Below are positions 55,434 through 64,000 of a stretch of DNA of 64,000 nt, one piece after another. The stretch lies in assembly GCF_001183985.1 (NCBI RefSeq), contig NZ_LFZW01000001.1:400206-464205 (forward strand). Direction: 5' to 3'. The notes below the pieces were generated by a model. It saw only the letters and a program-made list of their open reading frames with translations, did not search any database and had not been told where the DNA came from. The stretch comes from Peribacillus loiseleuriae (GTDB lineage: Bacteria; Bacillota; Bacilli; Bacillales; DSM-1321). A program made the translations under genes and the position numbers. Each line of letters opens with the position of its first letter. Within the stretch, counting starts at the first letter, position 1.

Positions 55434-56837
55434 TTAAATCCTTGCAACAATCTTTCCACCCGAACGAGCATCAATAAAGCGAATATCGCCATGAAGCTTT
55501 GGAAATGAAACACGATAGATGAGTTCGTAAAATTCATGCTGATTTTCTTCGTAACTTTTATTCCATGCTAATTCAAAATCGAGGTTTTCTATATAAAGGG
55601 ACTTTGCCTCTTCTTCAGACAAAGTGGGCTGTACGTAGATATCTTCTAAACGATTGACATCAATGTCAGGTGCCATATAATGCGTGATGAGACCTGTCGT
55701 TTTATTGACAGTGATGTGACAGAGACCAAAATGTGTTGAGATCCCTTTATGATAGATGGAAAAATGGAACTCGTATTGAGTCGTTTCTTCATCTTCATTT
55801 GGGCTAGCAATACGGAAATACTGATCTGCATTTGGATACAATGTGTATAGAAATTTTAGAGCGATTGTTCTGCATTCTTCGTTGGATAATGACAGTGGTC
55901 CTTCAGTATCCATAAAATTAAACAACCCTGTTATCTTGCCAGTTTGTTTCTCAGTTCTAATTTTCAACATATTTTCCGTTTTTCTTTGAAAATAGCTGTC
56001 AAGGCTAAGGGAATGGTTTACAGAATGAAGGGGATCTAGATGCCAAACGGTCACAACTTCATCATCTACTTCTACTTCTCGGAGCTTCGTTAACGCATTT
56101 TTATCGAATCCAATAACCTTATAAATATCAGGATAACCGGGTAACTTATCGGAAAGTGGAAGATAGCCAATATCGTACTCTTCTGCGTTTTCGTTCTCAA
56201 CATTTTTTTCTGCTAAACGATCAGCAGAATGGGTGTAAAAAGGACAATCTGGTTCATAGACAAGGCGAAGTGAATGACTGACATTTTCATATACGTCAGG
56301 ACTTAGTTTCGCAATAAGCAGGTTCATTTTTACCTCAGCCAAAAACGATTGCTTTACCCATACCTTGTCCAAAATTTCTCCAGGAAGCCTAATATCCTTC
56401 GCCTCACCGTAATAACGGAATGAAATAATGTCTCCGCTAAATGCCACATCTACATAAAATCCAGTCATTTTAAGCGGCAATCCAAGCTCCATTTGAACAT
56501 AAGAAAATCGTATTCCGTTGGAAAGTGTTTTACTTTTTTCAGGGATGAACGTTTTTAGAGCACCCGGATAATGATGGGAGACAAACTGAAGTGACTTTTC
56601 TAAAAGTTCTTCCTCTTGTAAAGGGAAATGGTGTATCTTTGGCTTGTATTGATCATAATGGAGTAAATGGCCCTCACCGTCTAATTCTATCCATATTCCT
56701 TGTTCCGCATCATGAGTCGACTTCCAGACAAACAGCGCCACTCGATGCTCTTCTCTAAAATCCTCAATCTCAAGTTCATAGTCACTTGAAACATTCCCAA
56801 TTTGTAGAGCATGCTGTCTAAGTCTATCTTTATCCAC
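55434..56837 (-). CDS. YcdB/YcdC repeat-domain protein of unknown function
   Basis: A 467-residue protein that resembles Bacillus YcdB/YcdC-like (DUF4901) proteins. Repeated motifs of the type LFVWKSTHDAEQGIWIELDGEGHLLHYDQY, FSYVQMELGLPLKMTGFYVDVAFSGDIISFRYYG and TTQYEFHFSIYHKGISTHFGLCHITVNKTTGLITHY suggest PepSY-like or YcdB units. No signal peptide or membrane segment is visible. The ATG at 56837 follows GGAGGGATTAAATG-type sequence. It is monocistronic with no informative neighbours. Confidence 0.7.
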   Translation of the reverse strand: MDKDRLRQHALQIGNVSSDYELEIEDFREEHRVALFVWKSTHDAEQGIWIELDGEGHLLHYDQYKPKIHHFPLQEEELLEKSLQFVSHHYPGALKTFIPEKSKTLSNGIRFSYVQMELGLPLKMTGFYVDVAFSGDIISFRYYGEAKDIRLPGEILDKVWVKQSFLAEVKMNLLIAKLSPDVYENVSHSLRLVYEPDCPFYTHSADRLAEKNVENENAEEYDIGYLPLSDKLPGYPDIYKVIGFDKNALTKLREVEVDDEVVTVWHLDPLHSVNHSLSLDSYFQRKTENMLKIRTEKQTGKITGLFNFMDTEGPLSLSNEECRTIALKFLYTLYPNADQYFRIASPNEDEETTQYEFHFSIYHKGISTHFGLCHITVNKTTGLITHYMAPDIDVNRLEDIYVQPTLSEEEAKSLYIENLDFELAWNKSYEENQHEFYELIYRVSFPKLHGDIRFIDARSGGKIVARI

Positions 56838-57239
56838 ATTTAATCCCTCCGATCCGAAATGGTCTATCTGTTGAAGTTTTATATCCTATTATAAGGTAAG
56901 AGAAAGACATGGTTAAACTAAATATATCCAGTTTAAAATGTCGAATATATGGAGTTCCCTCTTAATTCTATAAAGTGAAAGTAGAGTAAGATATTAAAGA
57001 TGAACAGATTTTGGTGCCCTGAGCAGTCTTTTTATCCTTTTTTGTTAGGGAAATAACTATTACGTAAATTTGTGTAAATCTTTTTAAAGAAAAATCTAAT
57101 CATAACGTACTACCGCTTCTCAAAAACTAGATGTTGTTAAATAAATAAAATAGTTTTTTGTAGGTAGAATGTCTCGTTTGTATATTAGTTACAGTAAAAC
57201 ATTCCCCTTACTTTGATTCTATTTACTTAATTAGTGGGA
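56838..57239. other. Intergenic region before the alkaline phosphatase gene
   Basis: AT-rich, about 400 nt, without an ORF. It must hold the minus-strand promoter of the YcdB/YcdC-type gene, which I could not place with confidence. Confidence 0.4.
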
Positions 57240-57266
57240 TTTACAATATCATTACAAACCTATGAT
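57240..57266 (+). promoter_or_regulatory. PhoP-box promoter of the alkaline phosphatase gene
   Basis: TTTACA (57240) and ATTACA (57251) are spaced 11 bp, as in PhoP direct repeats (TTHACA). TATGAT follows at 57261 as a -10 box with no separate -35. This layout is typical of Pho-regulon promoters induced by phosphate starvation. Confidence 0.5.
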
Positions 57267-57326
57267 AAGGAATTAAAGTTATGAATTTACAATTCATTTA
57301 TAGCATAAAATTAGGAGGTATGATCC

Positions 57327-58712
57327 GTGTTTAATAAAAAATTGAAGAAGAAGCTACTCCCTTTAGCCGTTATGTCTACTGTTGCTTTGAGTAGTTTAGG
57401 AACGACCTTTTCGATCGCTGAAGCAAAAGAAACAAAGAAGAACAATGCTGAAATTAAAAATGTCATCTTTCTTATTGGTGATGGGATGGGCGTTTCTTAT
57501 ACATCTGCTTATCGTTATTTAAAAGACAGTCCGAGCTCGAAATTTGTAGATCGTACGGAGCTTGATAAATATCTTGTTGGCCAGCAAATGACGTATCCAG
57601 AAGATCCAGCGCAAAATGTAACGGACTCTGCTTCGGCTGCAACAGCTATGTCTGCTGGTATTAAAACATATAATAATGCTATTGCAGTAGATAATGATAA
57701 AACTGAGGTGAAAACGGTTCTAGAAGCTGCAAAAGAAAGAGGGAAAGCAACTGGACTTGTAGCTACATCAGAAATTACTCATGCCACTCCAGCAGCATTT
57801 GGTGCGCATGATCCTAGCCGTCAAAACATGAATGGGATTGCAGATGATTATTTCGATGAATTAGTAAATGGTAAACATAAGATAGACGTTCTTCTTGGTG
57901 GCGGAACGGATTTATTTATACGTAAAGATCGTAATCTTGTAGATGAATTCAAAAAAGATGGATTTAGCTATGTAACAAATACAGACGAGCTTTCAAAAGA
58001 TAAAAATAAACAGGTTCTTGGATTATTTGCAGAACGAGGACTACCGAAAATGCTTGACCGTACACAAGACGTTCCTTCTTTAGAAAAAATGACAAATTCT
58101 GCAATTGATCGTTTGAATAAAAACAAAGATGGCTTTTTCTTAATGATTGAAGGAAGCCAAATTGACTGGGCTGGTCATGATAATGATATCGTTAGTGCAA
58201 TGAGTGAAATGGAAGACTTTGAAAAAGCATTTAAAGCAGCGATTGACTTTGCGAAAAAAGATAAGCATACATTAGTTGTAGCAACGGCTGACCACTCTAC
58301 TGGCGGTTATTCGATTGGTGCAAATGGAATCTACAACTGGTTTGGTGAGCCAATTAAAGCAGCAAAACGTACACCTGATTTCATGGCGAATCAAATCGCA
58401 AATGGTGCTGGTGTAGAAGAAACATTGAAAAAATACATTGATCTTGATTTAGCGGCAAAGGAAATTCAATCTGTTAAAGATGCTGCTAGTAAAAAAGAAG
58501 TCGATATTGATAATGCAATCGAAAAAATCTTTGACACTCGCTCTAACACTGGCTGGACTACTGGGGGTCATACGGGTGAAGATGTTCCTGTATATGCTTA
58601 TGGACCTTCATCTGAACGATTTGCAGGACAAATTGATAACACAGATAATGCAAAAATCATCTTTGACATTATAGAAAAAGGAAAAAAACCAACCGTTATT
58701 AACGATAAATAA
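57327..58712 (+). CDS. Secreted alkaline phosphatase
   Basis: A 461-residue exported alkaline phosphatase (Bacillus PhoA/PhoB type). The Sec signal peptide spans about residues 1-33 (LLPLAVMSTVALSSLGTTFSIAEAKE). Metal and catalytic motifs are FLIGDGMGVSY, the nucleophile serine in VTDSASAATAMSAG, THATPAAFGAHD, EGSQIDWAGHDND, TADHSTGGYS and TTGGHTGEDVPVYAYG. It starts with GTG at 57327 after TTAGGAGG. It releases phosphate from organic esters outside the cell, matching the PhoP-type promoter. A strong terminator follows. Confidence 0.96.
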   Translation: MFNKKLKKKLLPLAVMSTVALSSLGTTFSIAEAKETKKNNAEIKNVIFLIGDGMGVSYTSAYRYLKDSPSSKFVDRTELDKYLVGQQMTYPEDPAQNVTDSASAATAMSAGIKTYNNAIAVDNDKTEVKTVLEAAKERGKATGLVATSEITHATPAAFGAHDPSRQNMNGIADDYFDELVNGKHKIDVLLGGGTDLFIRKDRNLVDEFKKDGFSYVTNTDELSKDKNKQVLGLFAERGLPKMLDRTQDVPSLEKMTNSAIDRLNKNKDGFFLMIEGSQIDWAGHDNDIVSAMSEMEDFEKAFKAAIDFAKKDKHTLVVATADHSTGGYSIGANGIYNWFGEPIKAAKRTPDFMANQIANGAGVEETLKKYIDLDLAAKEIQSVKDAASKKEVDIDNAIEKIFDTRSNTGWTTGGHTGEDVPVYAYGPSSERFAGQIDNTDNAKIIFDIIEKGKKPTVINDK

Positions 58713-58751
58713 ATTTGGCTTTACAAAGAAAACATGACAAAGAGAGCGAAA

Positions 58752-58790
58752 GGGGCTGACACGTAGCTTTAAGTCAGCCCTTCTTTTTTT
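58752..58790 (+). terminator. Terminator after the alkaline phosphatase gene
   Basis: AGGGGCTGAC and GTCAGCCCTT form the stem, followed by CTTTTTTT. Confidence 0.85.
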
Positions 58791-58816
58791 GATTGATCAA
58801 TTGGAGGGTGAGTTTT

Positions 58817-59455
58817 TTGAAAAAATATCTGGGTCTTCTAACACTTTTAGCACTATTATTATTTGGCTGTTCAAATGATGTAAGTAATAGTGAAATTCCT
58901 GAAAAAGAAAAACAACAAAAAAATGAATATTTGAATGATTACGATTCAAATCCACAGGTACCAGATGATCGATCTTTACTAGAAGTTGGTCAATCCGTTT
59001 CCGATGAAAAAGGTGAAGCAACTTTGAAGGCAATCAATCTCGTCAATGAAACTTATGAAATTGGTCCAATCCGACTTAGTGTGAAAGATATGAAACTCAT
59101 TCATTTAAGACCAGATTATAGTCTTATTGATTATTTTCATGTGTTGACACATGATGAGGAATTTAATTTCGTAAAAGTATTTGTCGAAATCGAAAATACT
59201 TCCGATGAAAAAATAAACTTCGCACCAATCGCCCTGATTGAAACAAGCTCAGGTGTGAAATTAGATTGGGAGAAAGACATATATCTAGAAGAATTAAACG
59301 GTGAAATAGAAGGAAACTCAACAAAAAAGGGGAATTTAGGTTTTATTATTGACTCTTCAAATGACCTTGAATGGATTGAATTAACAACAAGTGATGTATT
59401 CGATAAAGCTGAAAATAAAATAAATGACTCTCAAACAATAAAGATTAAGTTTTAA
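58817..59455 (+). CDS. Lipoprotein with a DUF4352-like immunoglobulin-type domain
   Basis: A 212-residue lipoprotein with signal KKYLGLLTLLALLLFGCSND (lipobox cysteine at about residue 18), an acidic polar linker, then one beta-rich domain. That domain has the style of DUF4352/Telomere-repeat-like bacterial lipoproteins: FVKVFVEIENTSDEKINFAPIALIETSSGVKL and KKGNLGFIIDSSNDLEWIELTTSD. The TTG at 58817 follows GGAGGGTGAG by about 6 nt. The function is unknown; a role at the outer face of the membrane is inferred from the lipobox. Confidence 0.82.
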   Translation: MKKYLGLLTLLALLLFGCSNDVSNSEIPEKEKQQKNEYLNDYDSNPQVPDDRSLLEVGQSVSDEKGEATLKAINLVNETYEIGPIRLSVKDMKLIHLRPDYSLIDYFHVLTHDEEFNFVKVFVEIENTSDEKINFAPIALIETSSGVKLDWEKDIYLEELNGEIEGNSTKKGNLGFIIDSSNDLEWIELTTSDVFDKAENKINDSQTIKIKF

Positions 59456-59678
59456 CCAATAAAAGGTGTAGAGCTTTTTCTTCATGCTTTTTTTTGTGGC
59501 TCAACGATAAAACTTTTGTCCGATGATTAAGCGTTCAATATATAGATTGGAAGTCATCGGGACCTTGAGAATATAGAAAGTGGTTTTCTTCCCAGATAGC
59601 ACGCTTGTCGCAAACGACTTGGGCTGCTTTCACTAGGCATCAAAACGCATAGGAAAAATGTATACTGTCGTTTGAAAA
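59456..59678. other. Intergenic region between convergent genes
   Basis: About 220 nt without a gene or recognised motif apart from T-rich runs just after the lipoprotein stop. Confidence 0.4.
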
Positions 59679-59712
59679 AAACCGCCTGTTCCTATGACAG
59701 ACGGTTTCGTTT
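59679..59712. terminator. Terminator downstream of the inositol-phosphatase-family gene
   Basis: AAACCGCCTGT and ACAGACGGTTT form a stem with one mismatch. A-run on the left and T-rich sequence on the right allow use from both sides. Confidence 0.75.
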
Positions 59713-59766
59713 ATTAACAAAAGGTATTTTATTAAAAGTTTACACTATTTTCTTGTTGGCAAAGGG

Positions 59767-60525
59767 TTATTTTTGCACAAGAATAAGATTTTTTAATTCG
59801 TCTACTACTTTTTTAGTGGAAAATATTGTGTGATTTCCCGCGCTGCTTTGTATTCCACCAGCTTCAGTAATTAGTAACTGGCCAGCTGCGACGTCATACC
59901 AGTTTGGGTTTAAGTAAATCGCTGCATCTAATCGACCTGCAGCGATATAAGCTAATGTAACAGCAGCTGTACCGATTATCCGAATTCTGTACACATCATT
60001 TACGATGTTTTCTAACAATAGCAATCGTTCCCGATTGCTTTCTTTGTTTCCATCCTTTGCGAAGTCTCCTACTGATACAAAGGCTTCAGATATAGAAGCA
60101 TCTCTAACTAGAATCGGTTGTCCATTTAAAAAAGTACCTTCTCCTTTTGCCGCCCAAAACAATTCATCTAAACCTGGAAGTGAAATAACAGCAACTACAG
60201 GATCACCTTGGTACGTAAGCGCAATAGAAACCCCATACAGCGGAACCCCGACACTGTAATTCACCGTACCGTCAATGGGGTCAATAACCCATTCAAAATC
60301 TTCAGTTCCTTCAATACTCCCCGCTTCTTCACTGAAAACCCGATGAGTTGGATATTGTTCTTTAATTCGGCGAATGATAAGGTTTTCCACTTGAATATCC
60401 ATTTCTGTTACAAAGTCTTTTGCTGCTTTCACAGTTTGCTGACCCGCTTTTCCTGCGTGTGGCAGAATGAATTGTCCTGCGTCTTTCCCAAGTTGAATAG
60501 CAAAATCTAAATATGACTTATACAT
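59767..60525 (-). CDS. Inositol monophosphatase family protein (SuhB-like)
   Basis: A 252-residue Mg-dependent lithium-sensitive-type phosphatase. Signature motifs are SEEAGSIEG (metal Glu), WVIDPIDGTVNYSVGVPLYGVSIAL (DPxDGT metal motif) and WYDVAAGQLLITEAGG. The ATG at 60525 follows AAAAGGAGAAG. The substrate could be inositol-1-phosphate or another sugar phosphate (YktC/SuhB group); no inositol genes are adjacent. Confidence 0.92.
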   Translation of the reverse strand: MYKSYLDFAIQLGKDAGQFILPHAGKAGQQTVKAAKDFVTEMDIQVENLIIRRIKEQYPTHRVFSEEAGSIEGTEDFEWVIDPIDGTVNYSVGVPLYGVSIALTYQGDPVVAVISLPGLDELFWAAKGEGTFLNGQPILVRDASISEAFVSVGDFAKDGNKESNRERLLLLENIVNDVYRIRIIGTAAVTLAYIAAGRLDAAIYLNPNWYDVAAGQLLITEAGGIQSSAGNHTIFSTKKVVDELKNLILVQK

Positions 60526-60565
60526 GTCTTCTTCTCCTTTTTCAAAAAAATCCTACTAAAACTCT

Positions 60566-60920
60566 TTATCCCGCATTAACGGGCAGTAAGCTCCCCACCT
60601 CAAAGCTTAGAGGAATCGAAGAAGCGAAGGTGGGGATAACTGCCTTATGCTTGTCGGGGCTAGGCAGTCGCCTCGCTTTTTAAAGTAAAAGCCCGATTGG
60701 TGAGATACAGTGAAACTTGCCGATGCGTGAGCAGAGGTAAAGTTTGCGCCCACAGGATGTGGGTCACACAGACGTTGCCGCAGGACGCGGCGTACTTAGT
60801 CTGTGTTCATTGATTCGGGTTCGAAGTATCGCTTTATCGAAGATTTAGCAACAGTAGAACGGGACTAACAATCAGTGGGGATGAAGCAAATCTCACTGAT
60901 TGAAGTTTCACTTTATTTAG
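60566..60920 (+). repeat. R4 long copy with highly structured core
   Basis: The ends match R4 (TTATCCCGCATTAACGGGCAGT at 60566, ACTGATTGAAGTTTCAC near 60895). The ~300-bp core has several strong inverted repeats. These are GGCAGT..CTCCCCACCT / AGGTGGGG..ACTGCC, CACACAGAC / GTCTGTGTT, GCCGC / GCGGC and CCCGATT / GATTCGGG. There is no ORF. It is GC-richer than its surroundings and folds like a structured RNA or foldback element. Confidence 0.7.
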
Positions 60921-61219
60921 GTTTTTACATGTGTCGATTCTCTCCTTTACTAATTCGACAAATCTCTGTATAGAATCCTGCAAAATTATGTAGAAAAAGC
61001 GAAACAATCCAATATAACTCTTTACCAAAGCAAGAATAACCTAATAGACAAATGAGTGGGCCGATTATTATTCATGTCTCAATTTAACATGTCCGTATGA
61101 AAATTTACCTTCACAATTCTAAGATTTTTTATTCAAACAAAGCAGTAGATAGTAGTTGAAAATATGTAGAATTAGACGTAACGTAAAAGAAAGAAGGACT
61201 AGGTGAGGAGAGTGAAGAT
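60921..61219. other. Non-coding region before the two-component genes
   Basis: About 300 nt, AT-rich, with no gene or clear regulatory motif recognised. Confidence 0.4.
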
Positions 61220-61927
61220 GTGAATATTTTAGTCGTAGAAGATAATGAAGCAGTTTGTTCGATGCTTGAAATGTTTTTTGCGAAAGAAGGATTACACGGT
61301 GAGTTCGTGATGAATGGATTAGATGGGTACAATCGCTACAAAACGGGTGATTGGGATATAATTATTTTGGATTGGATGCTTCCTGGGATGGATGGGGTCA
61401 GTATTTGTCGTAAAATCAGGGAAGAGAATCGTACAATACCGATCATTATGCTAACAGCGAAGGATAGTGAATCTGATCAGGTCCTTGGGCTTGAGCTAGG
61501 GGCGGATGATTATGTGACTAAGCCTTTCAGCCCTCTAGCATTGATGGCGAGAATTAAGGCAGTGATGCGAAGATCGCAGAAGGATAATCAGTCAGAACGA
61601 TCAGAGGATCCTATTATTGAAACAACCCATTTTACAATAAATCGTGATACACGGGAAGTATTTCTAGATGGTGAATTAATCCCCAACTTAACACCGAAGG
61701 AATTTGATTTACTTCTCTATTTTATACAATCACCGCGCCAGGTTTTCACGCGTGAGCAGCTACTTGAACGGGTATGGGGCTATCAGTTTTACGGAGATGA
61801 GCGAACGGTTGATGTGCATATTAAACGTCTGCGGGGCAAGATAGGCTTAAACGCTCAGCCGATGCTTCATACTGTCTGGGGAGTCGGTTATAAGTTTGAT
61901 GAAACGGTGACGGTTGATGAGAATTAA
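61220..61927 (+). CDS. OmpR/PhoB-family response regulator
   Basis: A 235-residue regulator. The receiver domain (1-120) has acidic pocket VVEDNE, phospho-acceptor Asp51 in IILDWMLPGMDG, and lysine in DDYVTKPFSP. The winged-helix DNA-binding domain (about 135-230) ends in VDVHIKRLRGKIG and HTVWGVGYKF. It starts with GTG at 61220, with GAGGAG about 10 nt upstream. The kinase gene overlaps it by 11 nt, so they form a pair. The signal is unknown. Confidence 0.94.
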   Translation: MNILVVEDNEAVCSMLEMFFAKEGLHGEFVMNGLDGYNRYKTGDWDIIILDWMLPGMDGVSICRKIREENRTIPIIMLTAKDSESDQVLGLELGADDYVTKPFSPLALMARIKAVMRRSQKDNQSERSEDPIIETTHFTINRDTREVFLDGELIPNLTPKEFDLLLYFIQSPRQVFTREQLLERVWGYQFYGDERTVDVHIKRLRGKIGLNAQPMLHTVWGVGYKFDETVTVDEN

Positions 61928-63323
61928 GTATGTGTATCAATTGCTTGTGAGCCATATTAGCATTTTACTTGTGGCGTTTGTTATCTTAAGTTTACTGTTT
62001 GCTAATTATGTAGAAAATCTAGTCTATAAAAATAAAACAGATGAACTGATTGAATATGGACAAACCATTTTAGCGAAGTTTGAAGCAGATCCGAGAAGGC
62101 AGATTGCTACGTTAAATCAATACGCAAACGTGTTAGATGCACGAAAAATTTACTTTAGTGTGTTTGATCAACACTTGAACTTGTTAACGCCTAATATTGG
62201 TCCACTTGAAAGTTTCGAGCTGACTGCTAAAGAGTATTCCCAGCTTTCAAATGGTGAAACGGTCATTATTCGCCATGAAGGCAAACGATTTATACAAGAA
62301 ATGTCGGTTGTATTGTTACCGTATATCCAACGTGGGAATTTACTCGGAGTCATTGTTCTTTATGCTCCGGTAAGTGGTACACGAGAAATGATTAGTGAAG
62401 TGAACAATTATTTATTCATTACCGTGATTATCGCTTTAACGGTATCCTTACTATTAAGCTGGTTTTTGTCTAAACTCCATGTGAATCGAATTCAACGTAT
62501 TCGTGAAGCTACTTCGATGATTTCGTCTGGGAATTATAATGTCCATGTTCCATCCTCCAGCTTTGATGAAATCGGTGACTTAGGCAATGATTTCAATGAG
62601 ATGGCACGGAAGTTAAAGAACTCCAATGAAGAAATTGAAAGTCTTGAAAACCGCAGGCGTCAATTCATGGCAGACGTATCTCATGAAATGCGAACGCCAT
62701 TAACCACGATAAGCGGAATGATAGAAGGATTGCGGGATGACTTAATTCCTGAGGAAGAAAAAATGAAGGGAATTAGTCTGATGAATCAAGAGACGAAGCG
62801 ATTAATCCGGTTAGTGAATGAAAATCTAGATTATGAAAAAATTCGATCCAATCAAGTCGTGTTAACCAAAGAAACGTTCCAGCTTCAAGAAGTATTGGAA
62901 GTCATTCAAGAACATCTGTCCCTTCAGGCAGAAGATAAGAATAACAGGATTAAACTTGATGTTCCTAAAGATTTATTGGTTTTTGCGGATTATGACAGAC
63001 TGATGCAAATCTTAATTAATATTACCAAAAACAGTATTCAGTTTACCGAAAATGGAACGATATGGCTCCGGGGTAAAGTAGGGAAAGATTTGACCATTAT
63101 TGAAATTGAAGACACAGGTTCTGGGATTAATCCAGCAGATATTGAAGCAATCTGGCATCGCTTTTATAAAGCTGACTTGTCTCGAACTAGCAATCCCTAT
63201 GGAGAATTCGGTCTCGGTTTATCCATCGTTAAAAAGCTTGTCCAGCTTCATGATGGTGAAATTGAGGTGGAAAGTGAGGAAGGCAAGGGAACGATCTTTA
63301 CGATTCAATTGCCAGTAAAATAA
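61917..63323 (+). CDS. Membrane sensor histidine kinase
   Basis: A 468-residue kinase. TM1 is at residues 8-28, an extracytoplasmic sensor of about 130 residues follows, then TM2 near residues 162-182 and a HAMP domain (HVNRIQRIREATSMISSGNYNV). The HisKA box DVSHEMRTPLTTISGMIEGL has phospho-His256, and the HATPase domain has NITKNSIQFT, EDTGSGINPADI and GEFGLGLSIVKKL. The ATG at 61917 lies inside the end of the response-regulator gene. Confidence 0.94.
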   Translation: MRIKYVYQLLVSHISILLVAFVILSLLFANYVENLVYKNKTDELIEYGQTILAKFEADPRRQIATLNQYANVLDARKIYFSVFDQHLNLLTPNIGPLESFELTAKEYSQLSNGETVIIRHEGKRFIQEMSVVLLPYIQRGNLLGVIVLYAPVSGTREMISEVNNYLFITVIIALTVSLLLSWFLSKLHVNRIQRIREATSMISSGNYNVHVPSSSFDEIGDLGNDFNEMARKLKNSNEEIESLENRRRQFMADVSHEMRTPLTTISGMIEGLRDDLIPEEEKMKGISLMNQETKRLIRLVNENLDYEKIRSNQVVLTKETFQLQEVLEVIQEHLSLQAEDKNNRIKLDVPKDLLVFADYDRLMQILINITKNSIQFTENGTIWLRGKVGKDLTIIEIEDTGSGINPADIEAIWHRFYKADLSRTSNPYGEFGLGLSIVKKLVQLHDGEIEVESEEGKGTIFTIQLPVK

Positions 63324-63493
63324 ATAGTTGCAAAGGTGACTAGTTATCAATCTGAAACAAAGCAGCTAATAGGATTCAATATGTAGATAATACGAAGCAC
63401 TATGGCCTATAATATGAAATAGCTTTAGGTGAAGAGACTGTGGAGAATCTTTCCATCGAGATAGTGTCAAATGAGTAAGAGGAGTGGAAAATC

Positions 63494-64000
63494 GTGTATA
63501 AAATCATTGCCATCGACATGGATGGGACCTTATTAAATGATCATCATGAAGTAACAGCAGACGTACGAGACGCGCTACATAGAGCAAAAGAGCAAGGTGT
63601 GAAAATCGTTCTCTGTTCCGGCCGTCCCATCGGTGGTATGCGCCGGTACTTGAAAGATCTTAAGCTAGATGAAGAGGAAGATTACGTGATTGCCTATAAC
63701 GGTGCTCTCGTTCAAAATACTCATACCAATGAGATCGTATCTGAGCTGTCACTTGGATATGAGGATTTAAAGTTGCTCTATGAACTTAGTATAGAGCTAG
63801 ACACTCCTATGCAATTTTTTGATGCAGAGAATGTCTATACACCGAATACAAATATCAGTGAATACACAGTGCTTGAATCGTTTATCAATCAAATCCCTTT
63901 ATGTTACCGCAAGATTGAAGAGATTCCAACAGATATTTTGCTGCCGAAAATCATGTTTATTGATGAACCTGAGCGTTTAAACAAAGTGATTGCTGCAATT
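63494..64000 (+). CDS. Cof-type HAD-IIB sugar phosphatase, C-terminus beyond the window
   Basis: 169 codons visible up to the right edge. HAD motif I is AIDMDGTLLNDHHEV and motif II is IVLCSGRP, followed by the IIB cap start (YNGALVQN). It starts with GTG at 63494 after GAGGAGTGG. YidA/Cof-like phosphatases dephosphorylate sugar phosphates or cofactors; the substrate cannot be assigned. Motifs III and IV lie outside the window. Confidence 0.92.
   Translation, partial: MYKIIAIDMDGTLLNDHHEVTADVRDALHRAKEQGVKIVLCSGRPIGGMRRYLKDLKLDEEEDYVIAYNGALVQNTHTNEIVSELSLGYEDLKLLYELSIELDTPMQFFDAENVYTPNTNISEYTVLESFINQIPLCYRKIEEIPTDILLPKIMFIDEPERLNKVIAAI

Overview
The window comes from a low-GC, Gram-positive, endospore-type Bacillaceae chromosome. 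Shine-Dalgarno sites are strong (AGGAGG-like), TTG and GTG starts are frequent, lipoproteins have typical lipoboxes, and several gene sets follow Bacillus order (ureABCEFGD, xpaC-telA, a yxeK-Q-like set, CcpA-type cre boxes, a preQ1 leader before queT). No rRNA, tRNA, CRISPR array, transposase gene or replication origin was seen. One gene is cut at each edge: a DgaE-like PLP enzyme at the left and a Cof-type HAD phosphatase at the right.

Layout. 1-2 kb: DgaE-like ammonia lyase and an amidohydrolase on the minus strand. 2.5-10 kb: LacI regulator, sugar ABC transporter (binding protein and two permeases) and a GH2 beta-galactosidase, behind a promoter with an overlapping cre and two operator-like repeats 31 bp apart. 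10.3-15.1 kb: Leloir operon galT-galK-galE plus an M24-fold protein. 15.2-16.5 kb: a convergent ROK repressor whose upstream region shares a TTAATTAA-type operator with galT. This lactose/galactose block is bracketed by two copies of a ~200 bp repeat in inverted orientation (2131-2330 and 16888-17087), with an orphan phage-type holin next to the second copy. 17.8-24.2 kb: a tightly overlapping seven-gene operon (binding protein, cytoplasmic alkaline-phosphatase-superfamily enzyme, two permeases, ATPase, DeoR regulator, PHP phosphoesterase), most simply read as uptake and intracellular hydrolysis of an unknown organophosphate. 24.4-30.6 kb: a urea channel divergent from a complete urease operon.

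30.7-40.1 kb holds smaller housekeeping and accessory genes: a SET-domain protein, a PepSY protein, a PAP2 phosphatase, xpaC-telA behind an exact ECF-type (sigma-W-like) promoter, a SEC-C protein, a PAS histidine kinase, preQ1-riboswitch-controlled queT, and a YbaK deacylase. The 36-37 kb stretch is a graveyard of nested small repeats and a glyoxalase (VOC) gene fossil. 40.6-45.7 kb: a second sugar ABC system lacking its ATPase, with ThuA-like and Gfo/Idh/MocA proteins, preceded by two cre-like sites. 46.5-49.2 kb: a large TPR plus dynamin-like GTPase with a degenerate P-loop. 49.7-55.3 kb: a yxeKLMNO-Q-like S-(2-succino)cysteine salvage operon that lacks the yxeP deacylase. 55.4-64 kb: a YcdB/YcdC-type protein, a secreted alkaline phosphatase behind a PhoP-type promoter, a lipoprotein, an inositol-phosphatase-family enzyme, a long structured repeat, and an OmpR/EnvZ-type two-component pair.

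The lactose path reads as one circuit: the transporter imports a galactoside, the beta-galactosidase cleaves it in the cytoplasm, and galactose enters GalK/GalT/GalE under ROK, LacI and CcpA control. Neither sugar importer encodes an ATPase, so a shared MsmX-type ATPase elsewhere in the genome is implied. All function calls rest on motif and gene-order recognition; no database search was run.
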